Notes: generated from the letters alone by a model not told the origin. A stretch of 28,169 nucleotides of DNA from PALSA-505 sp036496025 (GCA_036496025.1 DASXLW010000101.1:1-28169); one strand, 5' to 3'; positions 15,460 to 23,531 are shown, numbered from the stretch's first letter. Numbers and translations are program-made.

Positions 15460-15948
15460 ATGCTGATCAGGGACGCGGTCCCCGGCGACTGGCCTGCCAT
15501 CTGGGCTTTCATGCACCGCATCGCAGCGGACGGCGAGACGTTCTCCTGGGACCGCGACATCAAGGAGGAGGACGCCCGCGGGTACTGGCTGCGCGGATGG
15601 CCGGCGCGGGCGGTGGTCGCCGTCGACGACGACCGCACCGTGCTCGGCACCGCCGAGAGCGGGCCGAACCACGGCGGTCCGGGCTCGCACATCGCCAGCG
15701 CGGGCTTCATGGTCGATCCTGCCCACCAGGGCCGCGGCGCCGGCCGCGCGCTGGCTCAGCACGTGCTGGCCCAGGCCCGCGCGGACGGCTATCGGGCCAT
15801 GGTGTTCAACGCGGTGGTGGAGTGCAACACCCCGGCGGTCCGGCTCTGGCAGTCCCTCGGATTCCAGATCCTCGCCACCGTGCCCGAGGGCTTCCTGCAC
15901 CCGGTGCACGGTTACGTCGGCCTGCATGTCATGTACCGCCGCCTCTGA
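15460..15948 (+). CDS. GNAT-family N-acetyltransferase
   Basis: A 162-residue single-domain acetyltransferase that uses acetyl-CoA; the acceptor is unknown. The fold order is normal: beta1 (MLIRDAVPGDWPAI), the alpha1-alpha2 region, beta4 with AGFMVDPAHQGRGAGRAL (about 85-102), where QGRGAG forms the pyrophosphate loop, then VVECNTPAVRLWQSLGF (about 128-144). Start ATG 15460 follows a full promoter with no leader. It is divergent from the CoA ligase, and VOC follows 47 bp later under its own -10 box. It is one of two rightward genes inside the leftward aromatic block. Its role there is not evident; relatives are often called phosphinothricin-type acetyltransferases on weak grounds. Confidence 0.9.
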   Translation: MLIRDAVPGDWPAIWAFMHRIAADGETFSWDRDIKEEDARGYWLRGWPARAVVAVDDDRTVLGTAESGPNHGGPGSHIASAGFMVDPAHQGRGAGRALAQHVLAQARADGYRAMVFNAVVECNTPAVRLWQSLGFQILATVPEGFLHPVHGYVGLHVMYRRL

Positions 15949-15981
15949 CCGGCCGCGATCACCTGGACCGCCGGGTGACGG

Positions 15982-15987
15982 TAGGGT
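15982..15987 (+). promoter_or_regulatory. -10 box of leaderless VOC gene
   Basis: TAGGGT ends 8 bases before ATG 15996, and there is no Shine-Dalgarno sequence. The gene may also be read through from the GNAT promoter. Confidence 0.45.
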
Positions 15988-15995
15988 CCCAGGTC

Positions 15996-16679
15996 ATGGC
16001 TCTCGCGCGCTTCAAGGATCTGTGCATGGACGCGACCGGCCCGGCCCGGCTCGGCGAGTTCTGGGCGGAGGTGCTGGGCCGGTCCTGGGAGCCGGACGGA
16101 GACGGCGACGGCAGGCTTAGCGGGCCGACCGGCCGGCACACCATCTGGATCAGCCGGGTGCCGGAGCCGAAGACGGTCAAGCACCGGGTGCACCTCGACA
16201 TCTACGCGCGGCGCCTCGCCGATCTGGAGACCCTGGGCTCCACCGTGGTCCGGCCCGCGGGTGACGACCGGACGTGGACGGTGATGGCCGACCCGGAGGG
16301 CGGCGAGTACTGCGCGTTCCTGCGCGACGACCTGCCCGCCGAGCGGCTGCACGGCTTGGTGGTGGACAGCGCCGACCCGGCCGCGCAGGCCGAATGGTGG
16401 GGTGCGGTGTACGGCGCGTCCGTGGCGCACAGCCCGCGCGGGTTCTCCACACTGGAGAACGTGCCCGGCATGCCCATCCTGACCATGGACTTCGACTCGG
16501 TGCCCGAGCCCAAGACGGCGAAGAACCGCATCCACTGGGACGTCAGCGTGCCGGCCCTGCAGCCGCTCATCGACGCGGGCGCGACCGTGCTCGCGCGGCC
16601 GAACGAGCAGGCCCGCTGGCACGTGCTGGCCGACCCCGAGGGCAACGAGTTCTGCGCCTTCACTGAGGACGAGGAGTAG
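15996..16679 (+). CDS. VOC-superfamily protein with two glyoxalase-like domains
   Basis: A 227-residue protein made of two tandem glyoxalase-like (VOC) repeats. Each half shows the same layout: an FW/WW-containing helix with a following strand, a V-P-E-P-K-T-x-K motif (about 54-61 and 169-176), an (R/H)xHxDxxV strand and a final DPEGxE(Y/F)CAF strand (about 100-109 and 212-221). Members range from metal-dependent dioxygenases and isomerases to ligand-binding proteins. The metal-site residues here are not clear enough to assign a reaction. ATG 15996 is preferred because the conserved start ALARFKDLCMDATGP follows it and a leaderless -10 box precedes it; the frame is open further upstream but lacks VOC features there. 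Confidence 0.88.
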   Translation: MALARFKDLCMDATGPARLGEFWAEVLGRSWEPDGDGDGRLSGPTGRHTIWISRVPEPKTVKHRVHLDIYARRLADLETLGSTVVRPAGDDRTWTVMADPEGGEYCAFLRDDLPAERLHGLVVDSADPAAQAEWWGAVYGASVAHSPRGFSTLENVPGMPILTMDFDSVPEPKTAKNRIHWDVSVPALQPLIDAGATVLARPNEQARWHVLADPEGNEFCAFTEDEE

Positions 16680-16781
16680 CCGCACGGTCACGCGTCGCGG
16701 CGGCCCGATCTGTCAGTAGGAAGCGTTAGGCGTGTTATGGCAGTCCTGATGCTACGTCTTAACCGCTGGCCATTCCCCGCC
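16680..16781. other. Convergent spacer between VOC and RidA-like genes
   Basis: About 100 bases with noticeably lower GC than its surroundings (16705-16765). I see no coding frame or RNA gene in it. Confidence 0.5.
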
Positions 16782-16807
16782 GACCCGCCGCCCCGCTCGG
16801 GCGGGTC
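16782..16807. terminator. Hairpin at the RidA-like stop codon
   Basis: GACCCGCC (16782-16789) pairs with GGCGGGTC (16800-16807) across a 10-base loop. The stem reaches into the RidA-like stop (TCA, 16806-16808). It lies between convergent genes and has no T tract; a possible terminator. Confidence 0.4.
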
Positions 16808-17219
16808 AGGGCAGCATCGCATACCCCTGCACTTCCACTAGCGCCTCGGCATCCCACAGCCTGCTGACACCCACGGCGGCCACCGCCGGGTACTGCGGCC
16901 CGGCCAGCCGCCGCCAGACCGCGCCGATCTCGCGCGCGTGGGCCCGGTAGTCCGCGAGATCGACGGCGTAGATGGTCAGGCTGGCCAGGTGCTCGGGCGC
17001 CCCGCCGGCCGCGCGCAGCGCGAGCAGCAGGTTGGCCAGCGCCCGCTCGAACTGCACGGCCACCGTCTCGCCCTCGATCCGCCCGTCCGCCCCAGTTGCC
17101 GTCTGCCCGGCCAGGAACACGACCCGCCCCCCCGTGGCCACCACCGCATGCGAGAACCCCGACGCCCGCGCCAGCCCCCCAGGATTCACCCGCTCAACCC
17201 CCACAACGCCGCCCACCAT
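16806..17219 (-). CDS. RidA/YjgF-family protein lacking the canonical catalytic Arg
   Basis: A 137-residue small trimer-forming fold of the Rid family. Canonical RidA hydrolyses reactive enamine/imine intermediates to ketones and ammonia. The frame has the usual GRVVFLAGQTATGADG (about 28-43), the helix region FERALANLLLALRAAGG and the final VEVQGYAM strand. The RidA signature PAR, whose Arg is residue 105 in the E. coli protein, reads PAV here (QYPAVAAVGVSRL). Arg-less Rid subgroups generally lack imine deaminase activity, so this may be a different hydrolase or binding protein. ATG 17219 is used; an in-frame TTG at 17225 is possible. It follows the monooxygenase/reductase gene on the same strand after about 108 bp, which ties it to aromatic CoA metabolism by context only. 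Confidence 0.88.
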   Translation of the reverse strand: MVGGVVGVERVNPGGLARASGFSHAVVATGGRVVFLAGQTATGADGRIEGETVAVQFERALANLLLALRAAGGAPEHLASLTIYAVDLADYRAHAREIGAVWRRLAGPQYPAVAAVGVSRLWDAEALVEVQGYAMLP

Positions 17220-17236
17220 CGTCAATGATCATCTTG

Positions 17237-17306
17237 ACTTTGCACACGGTACGACCACAAGAACCGCCACAAACCGGACAGATCTTGGTCAGAACGTGTG
17301 CAAAGT
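17237..17306. repeat. 12-bp inverted repeat pair upstream of the RidA-like gene
   Basis: ACTTTGCACACG (17237-17248) and its exact complement CGTGTGCAAAGT (17295-17306) are 46 bp apart. The proximal arm overlaps a minus-strand -10-like TACCGT (17246-17251), which has TTTGTG 16 bases upstream. Two operator half-sites, or a long-loop hairpin after the upstream gene, are both possible. Confidence 0.6.
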
Positions 17307-17327
17307 TGCTACGGAGGGCCGCGCCGC

Positions 17328-19724
17328 TCATGGCGGGCTCGTGGCGGGAGGCGGGGTGGGCGCGGGCGGGCGCCAGCGGTGGTGCCTGGTTACAGGCTCG
17401 CCTTCGGTGATCAGCTGGAGGCGGGGGCGGGGGCCGTCTGTCCGGCCGGCCTGCGGCCGGCGGCTGCCTGCGGCCCACGGCTGCGGCCAGGTCACCGCGG
17501 GGCCGTTGTAGCCCTGCTCGGCGGCGGCGTGCAGCGTCCAGTTCGGGTCGTAGAGGTGAGCGCGGCCGATCGCGCATAGGTCGGCCCGGCCTGCCAGGAT
17601 TAGCGAGTTCACGTCGTCGAACGACGAGATCACGCCGACCGCGACGGTGGCGATGCCCGCCTGGTTGCGGATCGCGTCGGCGTACGGCGCCTGGTAGGAG
17701 CGGCCGAAGGCCGGCTGCTCATCCGGCGTCACCTGGCCGGTGGACACGTCGAGGGCGTCCGCGCCCGCCGCCCCGAAAGCGCGCGCGATCTGCACCGCGT
17801 CCGCGGCGGTGATGCCGCCCTCGTACCAGTCGGTGGCCGAGATCCGCACGGTCATCGGCTTGCCGTCCGGCCACACCGCGCGCATCGCGGCGAACACCTC
17901 GAGCGGGAAGCGCAGCCGCCCGGCCAGTGACCCGCCGTACTCGTCGGTCCGCTGGTTGGTGAGCGGGGAGATGAACGACGACAGCAGGTACCCGTGCGCG
18001 CAGTGCAGCTCGACCAGGTCGAAGCCGCAGCGATCAGCCGCCTTGGTGGCGGCCACGAACTGCTCCCGGATCGACGCCATGCCGGCCGCCGACAGCTCCG
18101 CCGGCACCTGGCTCACGCCGGGCAGGTACGGCAGCGGCGAGGGCCCGCACACCGGCCAGTTGCCCGACTCCAGCGGCTGGTCGATCCCCTCCCACATCAG
18201 CTTCGTCGATCCCTTTCGGCCCGAGTGCCCGAGCTGAAGCCCGATCCTGGCCGCCGACGAGCCGTGCACGAACGACACGATCCGCCGCCAGGCCGCCTCC
18301 TGTTCGGCCGTGTACAGCCCGGTGCACCCGGGCGAGATCCTCCCCTCCGGGGACACGCACACCATCTCGGTCATGACCAGCCCGGCCCCGCCCAGCGCCT
18401 TGCCGCCCAGGTGCACCAGGTGGAAGTCCGACGGCAGGCCGTCGGCAGCCGAGTACATGTCCATGGCCGAGACCACGACCCGGTTGGCCAGCTCCAGGCC
18501 GCGCAGCCGCAGCGGCTGGAACATCGGCGGCCGCACGTCGCCCGGGGCCATGCCGCGCCGCTTCTCATGGCCGGCGAACCAGGCGTCCATCCGGGCCACG
18601 AACTCCGGATCCCGCAGCTGCAGGTTCCCGTAGGTCACCCGGCGGCTACGCGTGATGATGTTGAACGCGAACTGCTCGGGTTCCTGGTGCACGTACTGCC
18701 CCAGGTTCTCGAACCACTCCAGGCTGGCCTGCGCGGCCCGCTGCACGGACGCGACCACCGGCCGCCGCTCGGCCTCGTAGGCGGTCAGCGCGTCGTCGAC
18801 CGACGGCTGCTCGTGCAGGCAGGCGGCCAGCGCCAGCGCATCCTCCATGGCCAGCTTCGTGCCGGAGCCGATGGAGAAGTGCGCCGTGTGCGCGGCGTCG
18901 CCGAGCAGGACCACGTTGTCGTGCCGCCAGCTCTGGCAGCGCAGCGTGCCGAAGCTGATCCATTTGGAGTTGTTGGCGTGCACCGCGTGGCCGCCCAGGA
19001 TCGGCGCGAACATCTCCCGGATCCGCGCGATCGACGCGTCGTCGGAGGCACCCGGCGGCAGGACCGCCGGGGCCAGCTCTGCGAACCCAGCGGCCCGCCA
19101 GACCGCGTCGTGCATCTCGACGATGAACGTGCTGCCGGTGGCGTCGTAGGGATAGCCGTGGATCTGCATCACTCCGTGCGGCGTCTGCTCGATGTAGAAC
19201 TTGAAGGCGTCGAAGACCAGGTCCGTGCCGAGCCACATGTACTTGCAGTGCCGGATCTCGAGGTCCGGGCGGAACGTGTCAGCGAACTGCGCCCTAACCG
19301 CCGAGTTGGCGCCGTCGGCCGCGATCACCAGGTCGTAGCCGGCGGCCAGCCGGGCCACGTCCGGCGCCTCGGCGCGGAAGTGCAGCCGCACGCCGAGATC
19401 GGCGCAGCGCTGCTGCAGGATCGCCAGCAGCCGGCGGCGGCTCATCGCGGCGAAGCCGTGCCCCCCGCTGGTGATCGTCTCGCCCTGGAAATGCACGTCG
19501 ATGTCGTCCCAGCGGGCGAACTCGCGTTCCATCGCCCGGTAGATGCCGGGGTCGGCGTGCTCGATGCCGCCCAGCGTCTCGTCGGAGAACACGACGCCGA
19601 AGCCGAACGTGTCGTCGGGGGCGTTCCGCTCCCAGACGGTTATCTCGTGGCCGGGGCCGAGCTGCCGGGTGAGGGCGGCGAAGTACAACCCCCCCGGGCC
19701 GCCGCCCACGACCGCGATCCGCAC
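17328..19724 (-). CDS. Fused flavin monooxygenase/old yellow enzyme, 2-aminobenzoyl-CoA monooxygenase/reductase type
   Basis: Two-domain flavoenzyme of 798 residues. The N-terminal part (1 to about 390) is a salicylate-hydroxylase-like FAD monooxygenase: GGGPGG (7-12), ADGANSAVR (136-144) and GDAAHTAHFSIGSG (275-288). The C-terminal part (about 398-750) is an old-yellow-enzyme FMN reductase with QLGHSGRKGS (497-506), HCAHGYLLSSFISP (574-587) and NQRTDEYGG (590-598). This fusion is the layout of 2-aminobenzoyl-CoA monooxygenase/reductase, which hydroxylates and then reduces the ring of anthraniloyl-CoA; database names such as salicylyl-CoA 5-hydroxylase refer to the same family. Start GTG 19724 has GGAGG 4 bases upstream; the frame is open further but lacks homology. 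A Pro/Arg-rich tail of about 45 residues (754-798) is extra. Confidence 0.87.
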   Translation of the reverse strand: MRIAVVGGGPGGLYFAALTRQLGPGHEITVWERNAPDDTFGFGVVFSDETLGGIEHADPGIYRAMEREFARWDDIDVHFQGETITSGGHGFAAMSRRRLLAILQQRCADLGVRLHFRAEAPDVARLAAGYDLVIAADGANSAVRAQFADTFRPDLEIRHCKYMWLGTDLVFDAFKFYIEQTPHGVMQIHGYPYDATGSTFIVEMHDAVWRAAGFAELAPAVLPPGASDDASIARIREMFAPILGGHAVHANNSKWISFGTLRCQSWRHDNVVLLGDAAHTAHFSIGSGTKLAMEDALALAACLHEQPSVDDALTAYEAERRPVVASVQRAAQASLEWFENLGQYVHQEPEQFAFNIITRSRRVTYGNLQLRDPEFVARMDAWFAGHEKRRGMAPGDVRPPMFQPLRLRGLELANRVVVSAMDMYSAADGLPSDFHLVHLGGKALGGAGLVMTEMVCVSPEGRISPGCTGLYTAEQEAAWRRIVSFVHGSSAARIGLQLGHSGRKGSTKLMWEGIDQPLESGNWPVCGPSPLPYLPGVSQVPAELSAAGMASIREQFVAATKAADRCGFDLVELHCAHGYLLSSFISPLTNQRTDEYGGSLAGRLRFPLEVFAAMRAVWPDGKPMTVRISATDWYEGGITAADAVQIARAFGAAGADALDVSTGQVTPDEQPAFGRSYQAPYADAIRNQAGIATVAVGVISSFDDVNSLILAGRADLCAIGRAHLYDPNWTLHAAAEQGYNGPAVTWPQPWAAGSRRPQAGRTDGPRPRLQLITEGEPVTRHHRWRPPAPTPPPATSPP

Positions 19725-19847
19725 GCCGCCTCCCTGGGTCGCTGCCTGCCAGGGTAATCCGCGCTGTCCCCCGGTTTCGCCGAGGGCCGAGGCGACACGC
19801 CTGCCGCGTGCTTCGGCCAGGGCGAAATGCTCGCTAGCGTGGGCATC
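19725..19847. promoter_or_regulatory. Divergent promoter region, flavoenzyme gene and ftsK
   Basis: On the plus strand TTCGGC (19812-19817) and TAGCGT (19835-19840) are 17 bases apart, and the latter ends 7 bases before ATG 19848, so ftsK is probably leaderless. On the minus strand a TACCCT-like box lies about 30 bases before GTG 19724, leaving room for the GGAGG ribosome binding site. Confidence 0.5.
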
Positions 19848-22493
19848 ATGGCCACTCGTGCGCCCAAGGGCACGCAGACCGCCGCCCGCTCCCGGGGCGG
19901 CCGGGCCGAGCCGGCGCCCCGCGGCCGGACTTCCAGGAAGACCAGCCGCAAGGCGCGCGCCAAGAAGACACGCAAGTACCGCAGCACAGGGCGCGGACGC
20001 CGGCCGTCCAGCCCGCGCAGGCCGGGCCCGTCGCTGTCGGCCAACCCAGTGGCCATCCTGCTGGGCTGGGTGGCGGGCGCCGTCGCCGGGGTGTGGATGC
20101 TGCTGGCGCACGGGGTCGGCGCCGTGGTCCGGGGGATCGGCCGCAGCGCCCGTGACCTGGAGCCCGCGCATCGCAGAGACGGAATCGGGCTGGCCGCGAT
20201 CGGCGCCGCCATCGTCGTGGCCGCCACCACCTGGTGGCACATGGACAACGCGGTCGGCCGGGTCATGACCGCGGTGGTGCGGGGCGGGTTCGGCGCGCTC
20301 GCCTGGCTCGTCCCGGTGCTGCTAGCCCTGCTGGGCTGGCGGTTCCTGCGCCATCCCGAACGCAACGGGGAGACCGGCCGGCTCGTGATCGGCTCGCTGG
20401 CGCTGATCATCGGCGTGACCGGCCTGGTGCACATCGCGAACGGAACCCCGCGGCCGGCCGGCGGCGCGACGGCGATGCGGGACGCGGGCGGGCTGATCGG
20501 GTTCGCCGCCTCGGCGCCGCTGGTGACCGCGCTGACGCCCGCGGTCGCCGCGGCGCTGCTCGCGCTCGTCGTCGGCTTCGGTGTGCTGGTGATCACGGCG
20601 ACGCCCCTGCATACCGTCCCCGCCGTCCTGGCCCGGGCCCTCGGCCGCCGCACCGATGCCGACGGCGGCACGGCGGCCGGGGAGAAGACCGATGATCCCG
20701 AACGGGCACGGGGCGGCCCCCTCGGTCGCGGTCGGCTCGGCCGCCGGCAGCAGGCCATCGAGGCCGGCGACCGTGAACGGCCCTACGACTCGCCGCTGCT
20801 GGCCGAGCGGGGCGGCCGGGCCAAGCCGGGCCCCGCGGACGGCGCGGCGGGTCAGGAGGCCCCGCTGGGCGGCACGACCGGCGGCATCGACGAGGAGCTG
20901 CTGCAGGCGATCGGCTTCGGGCCGCGGGCCGAAGCGGCCTCCGGCGGGAAGGGCGGCGAGGCAGCCCCCGACGGCCACGACGGGCTGCTGCGCAAGCCCG
21001 AGCAGCTGATGCTGGCCGGAGCCACCGACGCCAGCTACACACTGCCGCCCGCAGCCCTTCTGCGGCCCGGATCGGCGCCGAAGGCCCGGACCCGCGCCAA
21101 CGATCTCATGATGGAGGCGCTGACCGGCGTGCTCGAGCAGTTCGAGGTGGATGCCGAGGTCACCGGGTTCACCCGGGGACCGACGGTCACCCGGTACGAG
21201 ATCGAGCTCGGCCAGGCGGTCAAGGTGGAGCGGGTCACCGCCCTGTCGCGGAACATCGCGTACGCGGTGAAGAGCGCGGACGTGCGGATCCTGTCGCCGA
21301 TCCCGGGCAAGTCCGCGATCGGGGTGGAGATCCCCAACACCGACCGCGAGATCGTCAGCCTCGGCGACGTGCTCCGCTCGCCGGTCGCGGTGTCCGATCA
21401 TCACCCGATGGTGGTCGGCCTGGGCAAGGACGTCGAAGGCCACACCGTCGTGGCCAACCTCGCGAAGATGCCTCATATTTTGATAGCCGGGGCTACCGGT
21501 AGCGGGAAAAGCACGTGCGTGAACGGGCTGATCACCTCGATACTGCTCCGGGCTACGCCGGATGAGGTGCGGATGATCCTCATCGACCCGAAGCGGGTGG
21601 AGCTGGCGCATTACCAGGGTGTCCCGCACCTGATCACGCCGATCATCACCAGCCCGAAGAAGGCGGCGGAGGCGCTGAGCTGGGTGGTCGGCGAGATGGA
21701 GCGGCGCTACGACGACCTGGCCGCGTCCGGGTTCCGGCACGTGGACGACTTCAACCAGGCGGTGCGGTCGGGCAAGCTCACCGCGGCGCCGGGCAGCGAG
21801 CGAGAGTACCTGCCCTACCCGTACCTGCTGGTGATCGTGGACGAACTGTCCGACCTGATGATGATCGCCCCGCGGGACGTGGAGGACGCGATCGTCCGGA
21901 TCACCCAGCTGGCCCGGGCAGCCGGGATCCACCTGGTGCTGGCCACCCAGCGACCGAGCGTGGACGTGGTAACCGGGCTGATCAAGGCCAACGTGCCGTC
22001 CAGGCTGGCGTTCGAGACCTCCAGCGTGACCGACAGCCGGGTCATCATGGACCAGCCGGGGGCGGAGAAGCTGATCGGCCAGGGCGATTCGCTGTTCCTG
22101 CCCATGGGGGCGAGCAAGCCGATCCGGCTGCAGAATGCGTTCGTCACCGAGAAGGAGATCCGCGAGGTCGTCGCGCACTGCAGGAAGCAGGCCGAGCCCG
22201 CCTACCGGGAAGACGTCATGGTGGCCGAGGGCCGGCAGCGGGAGATCGACGCGGAGATCGGCGACGACAGGGAGCTGCTCGTCCAGGCGGCCGAGCTGAT
22301 CATCACCACCCAGTTCGGCTCCACCTCGATGCTGCAACGCAAGCTCAGGGTGGGCTTCGCCAAGGCCGGACGGCTGATGGATCTGCTGGAGAGTCGCGGC
22401 ATCGTCGGGCCCAGCGAGGGCTCCAAGGCCAGGGACGTGCTGATCAGGCCGGAAGACATGGAAGAGGTGCTCCGGCCGCTGCGCGGCGAGTAG
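19848..22493 (+). CDS. ftsK: DNA translocase FtsK/SpoIIIE
   Basis: Septal, ATP-driven DNA pump that clears chromosomes from the division septum; 881 residues. The N-terminus (1-65) is very rich in Arg, Lys and Ser. It is followed by about four hydrophobic segments between 66 and 265, a Gly/Ala/Arg-rich linker (about 270-395), the alpha domain, and the motor with Walker A GATGSGKST (548-556) and Walker B YLLVIVDELSDLMM (about 659-672). The C-terminal winged-helix gamma domain (about 805-881; GSTSMLQRKLRVGFAKAGRL) recognises DNA orientation motifs. ATG 19848 is chosen over ATG 19827 because the leaderless -10 box TAGCGT lies between them. Codon use changes sharply around Walker A (21471-21515). 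Confidence 0.96.
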   Translation: MATRAPKGTQTAARSRGGRAEPAPRGRTSRKTSRKARAKKTRKYRSTGRGRRPSSPRRPGPSLSANPVAILLGWVAGAVAGVWMLLAHGVGAVVRGIGRSARDLEPAHRRDGIGLAAIGAAIVVAATTWWHMDNAVGRVMTAVVRGGFGALAWLVPVLLALLGWRFLRHPERNGETGRLVIGSLALIIGVTGLVHIANGTPRPAGGATAMRDAGGLIGFAASAPLVTALTPAVAAALLALVVGFGVLVITATPLHTVPAVLARALGRRTDADGGTAAGEKTDDPERARGGPLGRGRLGRRQQAIEAGDRERPYDSPLLAERGGRAKPGPADGAAGQEAPLGGTTGGIDEELLQAIGFGPRAEAASGGKGGEAAPDGHDGLLRKPEQLMLAGATDASYTLPPAALLRPGSAPKARTRANDLMMEALTGVLEQFEVDAEVTGFTRGPTVTRYEIELGQAVKVERVTALSRNIAYAVKSADVRILSPIPGKSAIGVEIPNTDREIVSLGDVLRSPVAVSDHHPMVVGLGKDVEGHTVVANLAKMPHILIAGATGSGKSTCVNGLITSILLRATPDEVRMILIDPKRVELAHYQGVPHLITPIITSPKKAAEALSWVVGEMERRYDDLAASGFRHVDDFNQAVRSGKLTAAPGSEREYLPYPYLLVIVDELSDLMMIAPRDVEDAIVRITQLARAAGIHLVLATQRPSVDVVTGLIKANVPSRLAFETSSVTDSRVIMDQPGAEKLIGQGDSLFLPMGASKPIRLQNAFVTEKEIREVVAHCRKQAEPAYREDVMVAEGRQREIDAEIGDDRELLVQAAELIITTQFGSTSMLQRKLRVGFAKAGRLMDLLESRGIVGPSEGSKARDVLIRPEDMEEVLRPLRGE

Positions 22494-22508
22494 GGTCGGT
22501 GCCGACCC
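22493..22508. terminator. Hairpin at the ftsK stop codon
   Basis: GGGTCGG (22493-22499) and CCGACCC (22502-22508) form a stem immediately after the ftsK TAG (22491-22493). The loop is tight and no T tract follows, so termination is only possible. Confidence 0.35.
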
Positions 22509-22578
22509 GGTTGCGGCGTCACGGAGGGCAGGCGGTCCGCGCACGGCGGCGAAATCGTGCGCCAATGGGGCGTCACCG

Positions 22579-22608
22579 TTCTCGCGGCTGTGTCCGCGTG
22601 TCTACACT
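22579..22608 (+). promoter_or_regulatory. Candidate promoter of the RodZ-like gene
   Basis: TTCTCG (22579-22584) and TACACT (22603-22608) are 18 bases apart. The resulting leader of about 85 bases ends in GGAGG (22691-22695), 6 bases before GTG 22702. Confidence 0.4.
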
Positions 22609-22701
22609 TGGTAACTGTCCCCCCGCTCGGGACGCACGCGCCCGGCGGCCGTCGGCGCCGCGTGGGATTGCACGTTCCGACCGAAGCAGTGGAGGCGCGG
22701 C

Positions 22702-23460
22702 GTGAGCATCGGTGACACGCTGGCGGAAGCGCGACGCCAGGCGGGTCTCACCGTTACGCAGGTCAGCCAGCAGACCCGCATCAGAGAGACGATCATCCGC
22801 GGCATCGAGCGCGGCGATTTCTCCGCCTGCGGCGGCGACTTTTACGCGCGCGGGCACATCAGGAGCATCGCGAAGGTGGTCGGCCTGGACCCGGATGCGC
22901 TCATCGCGGAGTACGACGCCGCGCACAGCGCGCCGCACTCGATCAGGGCCGCCGAGGTTTTCGAGCCGTCCACGCCGATCAAGCTGAAGGAACCACGGCG
23001 CAGGTTCAACTGGAGCGTGGCCATGGTGCTCGCCCTGGCCGTGATCGTCGGCTACGTGGTCTACCACGCGGTGTCCTCTCACGCGGGCACCAAGCACCCG
23101 GCCGCGGCAGGGCAGCATCAACAGCACCCCGCCGGCCATCACAGCTCGCCGGCCTCGTCGCACAGCTCGCCCCCCACCCCATCGACTTCCCATTCCAGCA
23201 AGCGCCTGGTCATCAAGCTGGTGGTGATGGCCCAGCCGTGCTGGGTCGAGTTCACCCGCCCGAACGGCGCATACCTGACCCAGGCCACGCTGCTGCCCGG
23301 CAACAGGAGGACCTGGAGGTTCAAGCACGCGGTGAACATGCAGCTGGGCAACCCCGGCGCGGTCGTGCTCACCGTGAACGGGCAGAACCGTGGCCGACCG
23401 GGTACCGTGGGCAACCCGGTCACGCTGAGCTTCCATCCAAGTAAGCATTTGTCCGGCTGA
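22702..23460 (+). CDS. RodZ-like membrane protein with N-terminal HTH
   Basis: A 252-residue bitopic membrane protein. The N-terminal cytosolic helix-turn-helix (about 3-70; GDTLAEARRQAGLTVTQVSQ then YARGHIRSIAK) is the RodZ/HTH_25 type. A single membrane helix follows at about 103-124. A His/Ser/Pro-rich extracytoplasmic linker (125-167) leads to a DUF4115-like beta domain (168-248; VVMAQPCWVEF and PGNRRTWRF). RodZ joins MreB to the wall-building complex in rods. In actinobacteria the role is less clear, but the position between ftsK and rimO is typical. Start GTG 22702 has GGAGG 6 bases upstream. The linker is a low-complexity stretch, not a signal peptide. Confidence 0.9.
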   Translation: MSIGDTLAEARRQAGLTVTQVSQQTRIRETIIRGIERGDFSACGGDFYARGHIRSIAKVVGLDPDALIAEYDAAHSAPHSIRAAEVFEPSTPIKLKEPRRRFNWSVAMVLALAVIVGYVVYHAVSSHAGTKHPAAAGQHQQHPAGHHSSPASSHSSPPTPSTSHSSKRLVIKLVVMAQPCWVEFTRPNGAYLTQATLLPGNRRTWRFKHAVNMQLGNPGAVVLTVNGQNRGRPGTVGNPVTLSFHPSKHLSG

Positions 23461-23519
23461 CAGGCCGCGGCCCGGTGCTGCGCGCGTGGCCGCGTGCCGA
23501 TCCGGGGGGGCACGTACCG

Positions 23520-23525
23520 TAGTCT
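23520..23525 (+). promoter_or_regulatory. -10 box of leaderless rimO promoter
   Basis: TAGTCT ends 6 bases before GTG 23532, and no Shine-Dalgarno sequence is present. An overlapping TACCGT (23515-23520) is an alternative. The promoter probably serves the rimO-pgsA-cinA run. Confidence 0.45.
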
Positions 23526-23531
23526 TCCGGT

